From the NCBI RefSeq assembly GCF_001625365.1, contig NZ_LJJF01000002.1, positions 1,337,501 to 1,401,500 on the forward strand: a stretch of 64,000 bases of DNA. Reading direction: 5' to 3'. Shown here one piece after another: positions 49,517-58,466 of this stretch (positions within the stretch are counted from its first letter, which is position 1; each line of letters opens with the position of its first letter). Below the pieces are notes generated by a model, which made no database searches, was not told the origin of the DNA, and saw only the letters and a list, made by a program, of their open reading frames with translations. This stretch comes from Streptomyces sp. MJM8645. GTDB lineage: Bacteria > Actinomycetota > Actinomycetes > Streptomycetales > Streptomycetaceae. The position numbers were made by a program, and so were the translations under genes.

Positions 49517-51463
49517 TCAGTTCCCCAGACCGGGCCCGCCGTTCTCGGGGATGTTCAGAAGGGTCTGCTCGTTGAAGACGGGCAGTGACGTGCCGTCGGG
49601 CAGCTGGACCGTGGCGCTCATGCTCGCGCCCCACGGGATGGTGCTGCTGTCGTCCCGGTAGAGGGGCGTCACCACGTAGTACACGGCGGCGTTCCCGTCC
49701 GCGGACAGCGCGTTCACCTCCTTCTGGACCCTGGCCTCGAACATCCTCATGCTGATCCCCTTGATGTTCAGCCCGAGCTGGTAGCACGGGACGAGGTTGA
49801 TCCAGTCCTCCTTGTGACTGCCCCTCCCCCCGAGGACGTTGGCGATCAGGTGGCAGCGGGCGAGGCCACCGCCGGGGGACTGCGCGTTCGCGTCCTCCCA
49901 GCCCGTGATGTCGCCGGCGGCCTCGTCCCCCTTGACCAGGGGGTTCGTCAGGCAGGCCTCCGCCTTGCCGGCCCTGGTGGCCGGCGCGGGGGCCCGGGTG
50001 CCGGAGGGGCTCGGGCCCGCGGTCCGGTTGCGACTGGGCACGGACTGCTCGGTGTTGAGGATCCATCCGCTGCCGCTCGGCCTGCCCCGGGGTTGGGTCA
50101 GACAGGCGGCCTTGCCGGAAGGGGAGGGCGACGGGCTCCCGGGGCCGGTGTCCGGGGGCTCCGGCGCGGGTTGGACGGTCTTGATCTCGTCGATGACGAG
50201 CTTCACGCCGGCCTTGTACGCGACGAGCTTGCCGCGGCGGTTCATGGCGGTCTTGAAGACTTCCAGGGCGGGGGCCGCGGCGGCCCCCGGCATCTGGACC
50301 TGGAGGGCCGTGTAGTTCCCGTCGGGCTTGCGGACCAGCCCGTCGTAGGCGATGGACGGGCTGCCGAGCTGCGCCGCCTGTGCGGCGGGAAGCTGCCCGA
50401 CGGCCTCGGGCAGCAGGTACGCCGTGCCCGGGCGCATGTCGACGGTGGTGCCGGCCTGTTTCGCGTAGGCCTTCAGGGCGGAGGTCCGGGGCTGCTGGTA
50501 CGGGCTGTCGGCGGTGCCGGCGGCGTCGGAGGTGTCGACGGTGTCGACCCCCCGCCTCCGGCTCTGGGACTGGCTCTGACCCTGGTTCTCGCTCTGGTTC
50601 TGCCTTTGGGACGGGGCTTGAGCGCGGTGCTGCGGAGGGGCGGCCGCGTCACCGCCCTGGTCCATCGCCGCCGCCGGGTCCGGTGGATTGTCGGCGAGGC
50701 TCTGGGTGGCCTGGGCCATCTGCTGGAGCAACTGCTGCGCCCGGGGCTGGAGCTGCTGCTCCTTGGCCTGGAGCTCCTTGGCCTTCGCCTCCTGGGCCTT
50801 GGCGGCGGCGCTGAGCTGGGACTGCCTGGAACCGAGCTTGGACTCCTCCTGCCCGAGCTGGGACTGCTCGCTCTCCAGACTGCCCTTCTCGGCCTGGAGC
50901 TGCGCCTGTTCGCTCCTCAGCTCGCTCGCCTCGGCGTCGTACGCGCTGGACGCGGCGGCCTGCGCGGGCAGTTGGAAGGTGTGCGGCTTGTTGTTGTGGG
51001 CGTCGATCCTGGAGGCCAGGGCCGCCGCGCGCGTCCCGAAGCTGCCGGCCTTCTGCTTTGCGGCAGTGGCCTTGGCCTCGAACGCCGCGGTGTCGTTGCG
51101 CAGGGCGGCGGCATCCTTGGTGATCTGCTCCGCCTCGGCGACCACGGCCTTCGCCTGCTGCGCGATCTCCGCTTCCTGCCGGTTGAAGTCCTCGATCTCC
51201 CGGACCAGCTGCGCCGAGGCGGCCCTGACGTCCCCGGACGGGACCAGGACAGCGACTCCGCCCGACTGGGCCAGGACGGCCGCAGCGCCGGTGGCCGCGA
51301 ACGCGGGCGCCCCCGCGCCGACGAACGGCACCAGCACGGCCGCCAGCGCCAGGAGGACGAAGCGCCGTACGGCTATTCGTACGGCCGTCCGCGCAGTCGT
51401 CCGCACAGTCGTCCGTACGGTTCGCCGGCGGCGAGCGGCCGGGCCGTACGGGGACGCGGTCAT
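49517..51463 (-). CDS. Secreted coiled-coil protein with C-terminal DNA/RNA non-specific nuclease domain
   Basis: A 648-residue protein with toxin-like architecture. A basic n-region made of repeated RTTVRTTAR units precedes a signal core (FVLLALAAVLVPFVGAGAPAFA, about 37-58). A long coiled coil (about 85-270, with QLQAEKGSLESEQSQLGQEE) follows, then a Gln/Ser linker, an alpha/beta segment (about 335-435), a Pro/Ser linker, and a nuclease domain (about 500-648) with GGLARCHLIANVLGGRGSHK, INLVPCYQLGLN and MRMFEARVQKEV, as in Endonuclease_NS_2; the catalytic His is about 538. Its ATG overlaps the stop of the upstream sensor gene (ATGA). No immunity gene is obvious. Confidence 0.8.
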   Translation of the reverse strand: MTASPYGPAARRRRTVRTTVRTTARTAVRIAVRRFVLLALAAVLVPFVGAGAPAFAATGAAAVLAQSGGVAVLVPSGDVRAASAQLVREIEDFNRQEAEIAQQAKAVVAEAEQITKDAAALRNDTAAFEAKATAAKQKAGSFGTRAAALASRIDAHNNKPHTFQLPAQAAASSAYDAEASELRSEQAQLQAEKGSLESEQSQLGQEESKLGSRQSQLSAAAKAQEAKAKELQAKEQQLQPRAQQLLQQMAQATQSLADNPPDPAAAMDQGGDAAAPPQHRAQAPSQRQNQSENQGQSQSQSRRRGVDTVDTSDAAGTADSPYQQPRTSALKAYAKQAGTTVDMRPGTAYLLPEAVGQLPAAQAAQLGSPSIAYDGLVRKPDGNYTALQVQMPGAAAAPALEVFKTAMNRRGKLVAYKAGVKLVIDEIKTVQPAPEPPDTGPGSPSPSPSGKAACLTQPRGRPSGSGWILNTEQSVPSRNRTAGPSPSGTRAPAPATRAGKAEACLTNPLVKGDEAAGDITGWEDANAQSPGGGLARCHLIANVLGGRGSHKEDWINLVPCYQLGLNIKGISMRMFEARVQKEVNALSADGNAAVYYVVTPLYRDDSSTIPWGASMSATVQLPDGTSLPVFNEQTLLNIPENGGPGLGN

Positions 51464-52344
51464 CCGCTCACCTTCCCGGTGAGCTCGTCGGCGAGCTTCG
51501 CGGTGGTCGACTGGCCGTCGCCCGCCTGGCAGACGGCGACCTGGACCAGACTCGTGCCCTTCACCCGCGCCTGGTGGTGGCAGGCCCACTGCGCGCCGCC
51601 GTCCTGTGCGCCGTCCTGCGCCGCCGTCCACGCCACGGCGACCTCGGTGGGAGGGTGGGCCGTGTAGGCCCACTTCGCGGTACGACCTGCCTGGTCGGTG
51701 ACCGTCGAGGACGGGCACTTGGTGAGGCCGTCGGTGAGCGCCTGGAAGGCCGCGCCGGTCTTCTCGCTGTCCGGGAACACGCCGATGACCTGGTTCACGG
51801 TGTAGGCGCCCGTGGCCCCTGCGTCCTGGTAGGTCGCCGACAGGAACGCGGTCCACGCCTGCCCGTAGACCGACTGGGTCGTCGGTCCCGCCGCGACGGC
51901 GCATTCCGACGGCGACACGGCGAGCGGGGCGTGCGGCCGGTCCGACTGCGGGCCGGCGACCAGCGTCGTCCCGGCCAGCCGACTGACGCTGTCAGGGCTC
52001 ACGAGGTCCGCTTGGACCGTACCCGCGGCCACGTGCGGCGGCAGGCTCGTCGGCTGCTGCGGCCAGAGCCACCACCCGATGCCGGCCAGGACGAGGCAGG
52101 GCACGACCGCGGCCACGATCAGCTGCCAGTGGCGCGGTACCCGAGTGAGCAGGGGCCTCCCCGGGCCTGCCGTCGGCGCGTGTTGCGGAACCGGCGGCTG
52201 CGGCGACGGCGGTTGCGACTGCGGCGACGGCGCCGCGCCGGATGCCGAAGGCGGCCCGGCAGGGCGGGCCGCCCCAGCGCCTGACGGGCCATCACCGCCC
52301 GGGCCCGACGGCGGCGGAATGATGTAGTCGGCGTCTTCGGCCAC
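51460..52344 (-). CDS. Membrane-anchored PknH-type extracellular sensor protein
   Basis: A 294-residue protein: a Pro-rich cytosolic N-terminus (about 10-70), one membrane helix (WQLIVAAVVPCLVLAGIGWW, about 74-93), and an extracellular domain with the PknH-sensor pattern: four Cys (SECAVA, TKCPSS, WACHHQA, VAVCQAGD), YGQAWTAFLSATYQDAG and VIGVFPDSEKTGAAFQALTD. The kinase half of PknH is absent. GTG 52344 follows GGGGGAG. Its last codons overlap the nuclease gene start by four bases, so both are translated together; a role in surface display or control of the nuclease is inferred. Confidence 0.8.
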   Translation of the reverse strand: MAEDADYIIPPPSGPGGDGPSGAGAARPAGPPSASGAAPSPQSQPPSPQPPVPQHAPTAGPGRPLLTRVPRHWQLIVAAVVPCLVLAGIGWWLWPQQPTSLPPHVAAGTVQADLVSPDSVSRLAGTTLVAGPQSDRPHAPLAVSPSECAVAAGPTTQSVYGQAWTAFLSATYQDAGATGAYTVNQVIGVFPDSEKTGAAFQALTDGLTKCPSSTVTDQAGRTAKWAYTAHPPTEVAVAWTAAQDGAQDGGAQWACHHQARVKGTSLVQVAVCQAGDGQSTTAKLADELTGKVSG

Positions 52345-52719
52345 GCTGATCTCCCCCACGACACGCCGCCATCCGGGCGACTCAGGTTGCGTTCTGTAAA
52401 CGAAGCCGGGACATACCGTCACTCATCCAGCGCAGCGGGGCAAGACCTTCCGGTCGGATTTGAGGACCGTCTGAGCATTTCGCCGAAACCACCAACTGCC
52501 AGTCAGTGCTCCGGAGTTGGATCAACCCGCGTCGTGCCGCGCCGAGCCGACGGATCGGAACCCTCGGCGGCGAGGAGTCAGGACGCCCGGAGGACCACCG
52601 GACTCCGAGGATCGCTCGGAGGTGAGGAGTCCGAGCCCCCGGAGCAGGTGGACAGCCTGCTTGTCCGTCCACGGGCGGAGGGCAGCCGCCTGCTCCCGAG
52701 GCTGAGTGGGCCCGCTACG
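52345..52719. other. Divergent intergenic region without gene
   Basis: 375 bp between the sensor gene and the split membrane-protein gene. No real frame is seen. It contains a small perfect hairpin CTCCGAG-N5-CTCGGAG at 52603-52621 and must hold both promoters. Confidence 0.4.
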
Positions 52720-53224
52720 ATGCGCCACGTGCTTCTCGCTGTTGACACGCATTCGCATGCGTACCAAATCGGACAGTCCATGGGGACGTGGGGTATACCC
52801 GCTCTGATCGCTGTCCTCCTCGCCTGGCGGTTCACCGGCACCTGGCGAAACCCCGTCGCCCGCACCCTCGAAGAGGCGCCCCGCGTCGCCGCGGTGCGGA
52901 GAAAGCGCAGGAGCGTCAGTATTGTGGCGACTCTCCTCCTCGTCGGCGCCGGGGTGATCGCAGTGGTCGTAGAGGTGGGTTCGGACTCCTCTTACGGCCC
53001 TGCGGCCCGGTCAGGCCCGGCCGGGCGCACCATCGACGCTCCGGCAACCGTCGCCGGCTACCACCTGATCACCGGTGAGGCCGCAGTCGGCCTGTCGGCC
53101 CGGGTGCCGGGCGCGACCCCCGAACGCTACCGAGACTATTCGCAGTGCATCGGGCTTTAGCCCGGTGGTGAGGCGAATCCTTGGCCTGTAGGCGCGGAGC
53201 GCCGGAGTGTGCTCCGTGCAGGTT

Positions 53225-53641
53225 CTAGGCCGGGGGGTTCTGCTGCTCGATGTACTGGCGGAGCACGCTGATCGGTGCTCCGCCGACCGACCCCGCGAAG
53301 TACGAGCCGGACCACAGCTTCTGTGCGCGCCAGTAGTGGCGGACCAGTTCGGGATACTCCTGGTGCATCCGGCGTGAGCTGACGCCCTTGAGGCTGTTGA
53401 CCAGCTTGGACAGGGCGACCTTCGGGGGGAAGTTCACCAGCAGGTGGACGTGGTTGTTCTCACTGTTGAACTCCACGATCTCGCACTCGAAGTCTTCGGC
53501 GACCGCCCGCATGATCTCCTCCACCCGTCGAAGATGGGCGTCGTTGAACACCTTGTGCCGGAATTTCGTCACGAAAACCAAGTGCGCGTGAAGCGCGAAT
53601 GTGCAGTGCCTGCCTGTACGGATCTCCTGATGCTCAGCCAT
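53225..53641 (-). CDS. tnpA: IS200/IS605 Y1 transposase
   Basis: A 138-residue HUH single-strand transposase: the HxH metal motif is in NNHVHLLVNFPP (His 64 and 66) and the catalytic Tyr is in SVLRQYIEQQ (130), with YWRAQKLWSGSYFAGSVGGA between. It cuts and rejoins single-stranded IS ends recognised through the subterminal hairpins. It is divergent from tnpB, whose start lies about 27 bases away, the IS605-type arrangement. Confidence 0.93.
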   Translation of the reverse strand: MAEHQEIRTGRHCTFALHAHLVFVTKFRHKVFNDAHLRRVEEIMRAVAEDFECEIVEFNSENNHVHLLVNFPPKVALSKLVNSLKGVSSRRMHQEYPELVRHYWRAQKLWSGSYFAGSVGGAPISVLRQYIEQQNPPA

Positions 53642-53667
53642 AAACCAACTGCAGTACTGTGTCGATT

Positions 53668-54906
53668 GTGCAGCTTCGGTACAGCTTCCGCCTGTACCCG
53701 ACGGCTGGTCAGCGTTCCTCTCTGGCCCAGGCGTTCGGGTGCGCCCGCGTCGTCTTCAACGATGCCCTTCGGGAACGTGAGGACGCGCGAGCTGCCGGGC
53801 TGCCGTTTCCGAAGGCCGCCGAGCTGTCCAAGCGGCTGACGGAGGCGAAGAAGACCCCGGAACGCGCCTGGTTGGGCGAGGTGTCCGCCGTGGTGCTGCA
53901 ACAGTCCCTGCGGGATCTGGAGACCGCGTACGGAAACTTCTTCGCCTCCCTCAAGGGCACCCGCAAGGGTCCGAAGATCAGACCGCCCCGGTTCAAGTCC
54001 CGCAAGGACAACCGGCAGGCGGTGCGGTTCACCGCGAACGCCCGATGGTCGATCACACCGGGCGGCAGGCTGAACCTGCCGAAGATCGGCCCCGTGCCGG
54101 TCCGCTGGTCCCGTGTGCTGCCGTCCACCCCGTCCACCGTGACCGTGATCAAGGACGCCGCCGGAAGGTACTTCGCGAGCTTCGTCGTGGAGACCGGCCC
54201 CGACCTGCTGCCGGAGACAGGCCGGGCGGTGGGTGTCGACCTCGGGCTGACGCACTTCGCGGTCCTGTCCGACGGCCGGAAGATCGAATCACCGAAGTTC
54301 CTGCGCCGTGCCGAGAAGAAACTCAAGCGCGCGCAGCAGGCCCTGTCCCGCAAGGCCGAGGGCAGCAACAACCGCGACAAGCAGCGGGTCAAGGTCGCAC
54401 GGGCACATGCCCGCGTGGCCGACGCCCGGCGCGAGTTCCACCACCAGCTCTCGACTTCCCTCGTGCGCGAGAACCAAGCGCTCGCGGTCGAGACACTGTC
54501 GGTCAAGGGACTCGCGCGTACGCGCCTCGCCAAGTCGGTGCACGACGCCGGATGGTCCGCGTTCCTGAACATGCTGGGATACAAGGCCGGCCGGGCGGGG
54601 CGCGAGTTCATCCGCATCGGACGGTTCGAGCCGACCTCTCAGGTCTGCTCGCACTGCGGGATCAAGGACGGCCCCAAGCTCCTGCACGTCCGTGAGTGGA
54701 CATGCGGGGACTGCGGGACCGTCCACGACAGGGACGTGAACGCCGCCCGGAACATAGCCAAGGCCGCAGGACTTGCGGTCTCAGCCTGTGGAGCGCAGAT
54801 AAGACCAGGACTCGTCCCGGCACCGCGCGGTGAAGCAGGAACCCACCCGGACGCCGCGTGTTCCACGCGCAGCGTGGAGGGAATCACCGGCCTTCAGGCC
54901 GGTTGA
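53668..54906 (+). CDS. tnpB: TnpB, RNA-guided nuclease of IS605
   Basis: A 412-residue TnpB: N-terminal YSFRLYPTAGQRSSLAQAFG, RuvC-like active site with Asp in VGVDLGLTHFAVL (about 190), Glu in LAVETLSVKGLA (about 274) and Asp in GTVHDRDVNAARNI (about 355), and a zinc ribbon CSHCG ... CGDCG between the last two. TnpB uses an RNA from the right end of the IS to cleave DNA matching the flank, helping the element persist. GTG 53668 fits the family N-terminus; GTG 53659 is an alternative. The last 60 residues overlap the presumed guide-RNA scaffold and end inside the right-end hairpin. Confidence 0.93.
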   Translation: MQLRYSFRLYPTAGQRSSLAQAFGCARVVFNDALREREDARAAGLPFPKAAELSKRLTEAKKTPERAWLGEVSAVVLQQSLRDLETAYGNFFASLKGTRKGPKIRPPRFKSRKDNRQAVRFTANARWSITPGGRLNLPKIGPVPVRWSRVLPSTPSTVTVIKDAAGRYFASFVVETGPDLLPETGRAVGVDLGLTHFAVLSDGRKIESPKFLRRAEKKLKRAQQALSRKAEGSNNRDKQRVKVARAHARVADARREFHHQLSTSLVRENQALAVETLSVKGLARTRLAKSVHDAGWSAFLNMLGYKAGRAGREFIRIGRFEPTSQVCSHCGIKDGPKLLHVREWTCGDCGTVHDRDVNAARNIAKAAGLAVSACGAQIRPGLVPAPRGEAGTHPDAACSTRSVEGITGLQAG

Positions 54907-54915
54907 GGATGTCAA
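54750..54915 (+). ncRNA. Putative omega RNA (TnpB guide RNA)
   Basis: In this family the guide RNA spans the 3' part of tnpB and the right end, with the guide copied from the adjacent flank. The region contains two hairpins (CCACGC-gca-GCGTGG near 54863 and the right-end CCGGCCT hairpin). The guide would start with TGGTTCTATACGGACACG at 54916. The 5' boundary is a guess. Confidence 0.4.
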
Positions 54916-55449
54916 TGGTTCTATACGGACACGCCGGACGGCACCCGGCCGAGCCTCGTCTTCAACGCCTCCACTACGCAGTGGGATCCCAAGCTCGCCC
55001 GGGAAAACGCCACGCACTCCCTCTTCTGGGGCCTGACCAACTTCTTCGCGGGCGCGAAGATCGAAGACCCCCAGGACGTCGACGCCGGCCCGCTCGGCGG
55101 AGCCATGCAGTGCGGGCACCAGACCGGCAGAGGAGCTGTGGTGTGCCGCTGGGGCGACGCCTCGACGGTGGGCTCCGTCGCGGTCCTCGGCATCACGGAC
55201 ATTCACCAGGCCGGGGCGATCGCCCTTCAGTTCCGCAGCGCCGCCGAACACTGAACAGACTCGGGCGAGCACACACCGTCGGACTCGTGAGGCCTCAAGC
55301 CATCGGGCTGATGGAGTCACGGTCCACTCCGGGGCCGGCCACTGTGCTGTGGGCGAGTTGAAGCAATTTGACGGTTGATCGGACGAAATCTAACTTCGAT
55401 CCCGTACCGATCATCGCTCGCTCGTTCGATAGCCTGGAGGGGTTTTCGC

Positions 55450-56196
55450 GTGCCTCCTTACGAACAGACTTCTGTCGGCATATCAGGAATTTCCGAGAAT
55501 CGGCCGAAAACCTCCTACAAGGCGAGTGTTGACTTGGTCTCCCCTCCGGCCCGGCGGGCCGGACTGGCGGACCGGGGCCAGTGTTTCCTCGGCGTCAGCC
55601 TGGAGAACGGCAACTTCGCTCCGGGAAAACTCGCCGCGATGCTCCGCTGGATAGCCGGGCGGTTCCGCCGTTGCACGGTGCTGGTCGGGGACAGCATCCA
55701 CCGGATCACCCTGGCGTCCACCCGGGGACTCTCGGAGGACGAGGCGCTCTCCCGGGCGCTGGCCCTGGGTGACCGCTTCATCGCCGACACCCGGGCCCTG
55801 TTCGCGGCCGAACGCGGGCGGACCGAATTCACGTTCCTGCGCTGCTCCGAAGTGCAGCGGTGGGATTCCTATGCAAAGCACCATCGAAGCCTCGCCGACT
55901 ACCGCCGGGCCGACCGGAACTTCCGGGAGTCCGTCGATGCGTTCGGGCGGCGCTTTCACGCCAGGTATTCCGGCCAACTCGCCGAGGCAGAACTGGAGAG
56001 GCGGGTAGAAATGTCCGCACAGTACTTTCTGGAGGAGTCCGCGATATTCGCGTGTCTTGCCCAGGAAGGCCTTTCCGTCATGGTCTACCCCGGTTCGTTC
56101 GGCACCCTTTCCGAGATCACCGACGGGCGGCACCCGGACGCACCGGAGGAGCTGCGTCGGCTGACCGTCGTCTCGCTCGATCTGCGGAGGCGTTGA
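55450..56196 (+). CDS. tRNA-dependent cyclodipeptide synthase (CDPS)
   Basis: A 248-residue CDPS, which joins two aminoacyl-tRNA-bound amino acids into a diketopiperazine. Family segments: CFLGVSLENGNFAPGKL with the acyl-accepting Ser (residue 50; AlbC Ser37), LRWIAGRFRRCTVLVGDSIH, RTEFTFLRCSEVQRW, SAQYFLEESAIFACL with Tyr192 and Glu196 (AlbC Tyr178/Glu182), and VMVYPGSF with Tyr213-Pro214 (AlbC 202/203). Asn53 occupies the AlbC Asn40 position. GTG 55450 has GGAGG nine bases upstream. No P450, cyclodipeptide oxidase or methyltransferase is adjacent, so it appears solitary. The amino-acid pair cannot be predicted reliably here. Confidence 0.85.
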   Translation: MPPYEQTSVGISGISENRPKTSYKASVDLVSPPARRAGLADRGQCFLGVSLENGNFAPGKLAAMLRWIAGRFRRCTVLVGDSIHRITLASTRGLSEDEALSRALALGDRFIADTRALFAAERGRTEFTFLRCSEVQRWDSYAKHHRSLADYRRADRNFRESVDAFGRRFHARYSGQLAEAELERRVEMSAQYFLEESAIFACLAQEGLSVMVYPGSFGTLSEITDGRHPDAPEELRRLTVVSLDLRRR

Positions 56197-56296
56197 CGGC
56201 GCCCCTCAGCCCGCCGGGCGCTCTGCCGGACCGCCGGAGCAGCGCGTCCAAGCTCGGGTGCCGTCAGCATGATCGGTGGTCAAGGATCGCTTCTTA

Positions 56297-56315
56297 AGGA
56301 CTTCTTAGGAGTCCT
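56297..56315. promoter_or_regulatory. Inverted repeat AGGACT-N7-AGTCCT before the glycoside hydrolase gene
   Basis: A perfect 6-bp repeat with centre TCTTAGG, 16 bases before the ATG. A TATCAC box follows it and lies only about seven bases from the ATG, so the message may be leaderless and the repeat an operator. Confidence 0.4.
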
Positions 56316-56330
56316 CCGTATCACTGTGTC

Positions 56331-58466
56331 ATGCACACAGGTACTCATGCGTCATCCTTTGCGGGCCCCGCCTGCCGGCACGTTCCGCGCGCCGTTCTCG
56401 TCCTCGCCGTGGCCACCGCGCTGGTGTCCGGAACCGTGGCGAGCGCCAGCGCCAGCTCCGCCTCGCAGCTGCGGGTGCGGGTCCACGACGGGCGCGTCGA
56501 CGTGCCGGTACGCGGCGGCACCGCCACCATCGATGCGGCCACGCTGCGGGCCGAGGCCCGGACCGAGGACGGGCGGGTGGTCCTGCTGTCCGCTCCGGCC
56601 GACCAGGGGCTGGGCAGGGCGAGCGACCCGGTCAGGACGGCGAGCGGCGCGGCCTGGTCGTACCCGGAGAAGGGCCTGCGGGCCGAAGTCCGCGCCGATC
56701 ACGGCCGGTTGCTGGTCACCCTCACCGGGACCGCCCCCACCGGGAGCGGCGGCGACACCTCGGTGCGGTGGCCGGTGACCGCCACCGATCCGGCCGCCGC
56801 CGAGGTCCAGCTCCCGCGCGGCGAGGGGCTGTCCCTTCCCGTCGACGACCCGTTCTGGAACTCCTCCGACGGGGCGCTGGTCGGCGAGGAGCAGGAGCTG
56901 AGCTCGCAGCTGTCCATGCCGATGTGGGGCTACACGCTCCGCGCCGGCCGGGCCGGCGTCAGCTACATCGTCCCCACCGACATCGGCACGTCGCTGACGT
57001 TCGCCTCCCAGGACGGCCGGCTGCGGGCCACGGCCGAGCACGGGTTCGCCGCCGGGAACGGCACCGGCGCGTACACCGTGGCCTTCTCCCTCACCGATGG
57101 CTCCCCGGTGGCCCCGGCCGTGGACTACCGCAACTGGCTTGCGGAGCACGGGCAGTTGGGCAGCCTGAGCGAGAAGATCAAGCAGAACCCGCAGACCGCG
57201 AAGCTGCTCGGCGCCTTCCACGCCTACGCCTGGGGCGGCGCCCGCCGGCCCGCCTACCTCGACCGGCTCAAGGAACTGGGCGTCTCCCGGCTCTGGCTCG
57301 GCTACGACTCCGACGACTCCCCGATGACGAGCGAGGACGTCAAGGCCGCCGAGGCCGCCGGCTATCTGGTCGGACCGTACGACTCCTTCGCCAACGGCCA
57401 GCAGAAGACGGACGATTCCTCCCCCAACTCCGTCTGGCCGGACGACGTCTACCCCCGGTTCTGCGTCATCAGGGCCGACGGGACGCCGCAACCCGGCTTC
57501 CACAAGAAGGGCTGCTACCTCAGCTCGCAGGCGTTCGAGCAGGCCGAGTCGCAGCAGCACTACCTGGCGGACCGCACCCGCTCGCTGGTCGCCAACGGGG
57601 CCGACAGCTACTTCCTCGACGTGGACGCGGCGGGCGAGCTCTTCCGGGACTTCGACCCCGGCCACGCGATGACCATGGACGAGGACCGCGCCAACCGGCT
57701 CGCCCGGATGCGGCGCCTGACGGACGGCTCGTACGACGCGTCCACGGGCCGGCCCGCCCCGCTGGTCCTGGGCTCGGAGTCCGCCGGCTCCTGGGCCAAC
57801 CAGGTGCTGGCCTTCGACCACGGCTCGGGCACCCCGGTGGACGGGCGGCTGTGGGCGATGGAGTCCGGGCACTTCGACAACGGGCCGCAGGACCCCAAGG
57901 ACGACGGCGCCTGGGGCGGCTACGCCCCGGAACAGGCCGCCGCCACCTTCTTCAAGCCGGTGCGGACCACGGACTTCAAGCCCGAGCACCAGGCCCGGGT
58001 GGCCGCCGCCCTCAAGGCGATGTACGACCCGCGGTACCGGGTGCCGCTGTACGAGACGGCGCTGCACGGTTCGCTGGTCAACGTCGAACGCTGGGAACTG
58101 CCCTTCGGCAAGCTGCCGGAGCAGAAGACCACACGCGCGCTGCTGGCGATGCTCGACAACACCCCGCTCAACTTCGTGCTCAGCGACAAGGACCCGCGCG
58201 ACGGGCAGAACCTGCGGGAACTGGCCGCCCTGCAGCAGTACTTCGCGCCGCTGCACCAGGCGGCCGGCACCCGGCAGCTGACCTCCTTCCGCTGGCTGAC
58301 CGGCGACCACCTGGTGCAGCGGACCGTCTTCGGCGACGGCACGCTGACCGTCACCGCCAACTTCGGCACCACGGTCCACGACGGCCTGCCGGGCGGCTGC
58401 GTGGACGCCACCGTGCGCGGACGCCCGGGCACCCAGCGGCTCTGCCCGGGTGACGTGGTCTCCTGA
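56331..58466 (+). CDS. Secreted glycoside hydrolase, family uncertain
   Basis: A 711-residue secreted enzyme with a signal peptide (RAVLVLAVATALVSGTVASASA, about 20-41), a beta-sandwich N-terminal domain (about 45-275), a (beta/alpha)8 barrel (TAKLLGAFHAYAWGGARRPA ... VSRLWLGYDSDDSPM ... DSYFLDVDAAGELFRDFDPG ... PLVLGSESAGSWANQVLAFD), and a C-terminal beta domain. The FLDVDA and LGSESAG segments are plausible nucleophile and acid/base sites. The look is that of GH101/GH129-like alpha-N-acetylgalactosaminidase relatives, but this is weakly supported. No Shine-Dalgarno is well placed before ATG 56331. Confidence 0.7.
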   Translation: MHTGTHASSFAGPACRHVPRAVLVLAVATALVSGTVASASASSASQLRVRVHDGRVDVPVRGGTATIDAATLRAEARTEDGRVVLLSAPADQGLGRASDPVRTASGAAWSYPEKGLRAEVRADHGRLLVTLTGTAPTGSGGDTSVRWPVTATDPAAAEVQLPRGEGLSLPVDDPFWNSSDGALVGEEQELSSQLSMPMWGYTLRAGRAGVSYIVPTDIGTSLTFASQDGRLRATAEHGFAAGNGTGAYTVAFSLTDGSPVAPAVDYRNWLAEHGQLGSLSEKIKQNPQTAKLLGAFHAYAWGGARRPAYLDRLKELGVSRLWLGYDSDDSPMTSEDVKAAEAAGYLVGPYDSFANGQQKTDDSSPNSVWPDDVYPRFCVIRADGTPQPGFHKKGCYLSSQAFEQAESQQHYLADRTRSLVANGADSYFLDVDAAGELFRDFDPGHAMTMDEDRANRLARMRRLTDGSYDASTGRPAPLVLGSESAGSWANQVLAFDHGSGTPVDGRLWAMESGHFDNGPQDPKDDGAWGGYAPEQAAATFFKPVRTTDFKPEHQARVAAALKAMYDPRYRVPLYETALHGSLVNVERWELPFGKLPEQKTTRALLAMLDNTPLNFVLSDKDPRDGQNLRELAALQQYFAPLHQAAGTRQLTSFRWLTGDHLVQRTVFGDGTLTVTANFGTTVHDGLPGGCVDATVRGRPGTQRLCPGDVVS

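Larger units (their letters stand above)
53146..54915. mobile_element. IS200/IS605-family element with divergent tnpA and tnpB
   Basis: About 1.77 kb. The left end has a subterminal hairpin CGGGCT-tt-AGCCCG (53151-53164) and the right end CCGGCCT-tc-AGGCCGG (54887-54902) followed by TTGAGGATGTCAA. There are no terminal inverted repeats and no target duplication, as in HUH-type peel-and-paste elements. The exact boundary is ambiguous by two bases (TG shared by both flanks). Both genes look intact, so the element may be active. Confidence 0.85.
52720..55254 (+). pseudogene. Membrane protein gene split by an IS200/IS605 element
   Basis: The 5' part (52720-53145) encodes two membrane helices (WGIPALIAVLLAWRFTG and IVATLLLVGAGVIAVVVEV) and an extracellular start ending ERYRDYSQ; it then runs four codons into the IS and stops at 53160. 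After the IS the frame resumes at 54916 with WFYTDTPDGTRPSLVFNAST and ends at 55254. Joining the flanks at a shared TG restores an uninterrupted protein of about 254 residues. Function unknown; the extracellular C-terminal part has paired Cys. No target duplication is seen, as expected for this IS family. Confidence 0.85.

Noticed and set aside
53146-54915. tnpB as a CRISPR-Cas12 effector
   Set aside because: It lies inside an IS with tnpA and family-typical ends, and no CRISPR array or cas genes are present.
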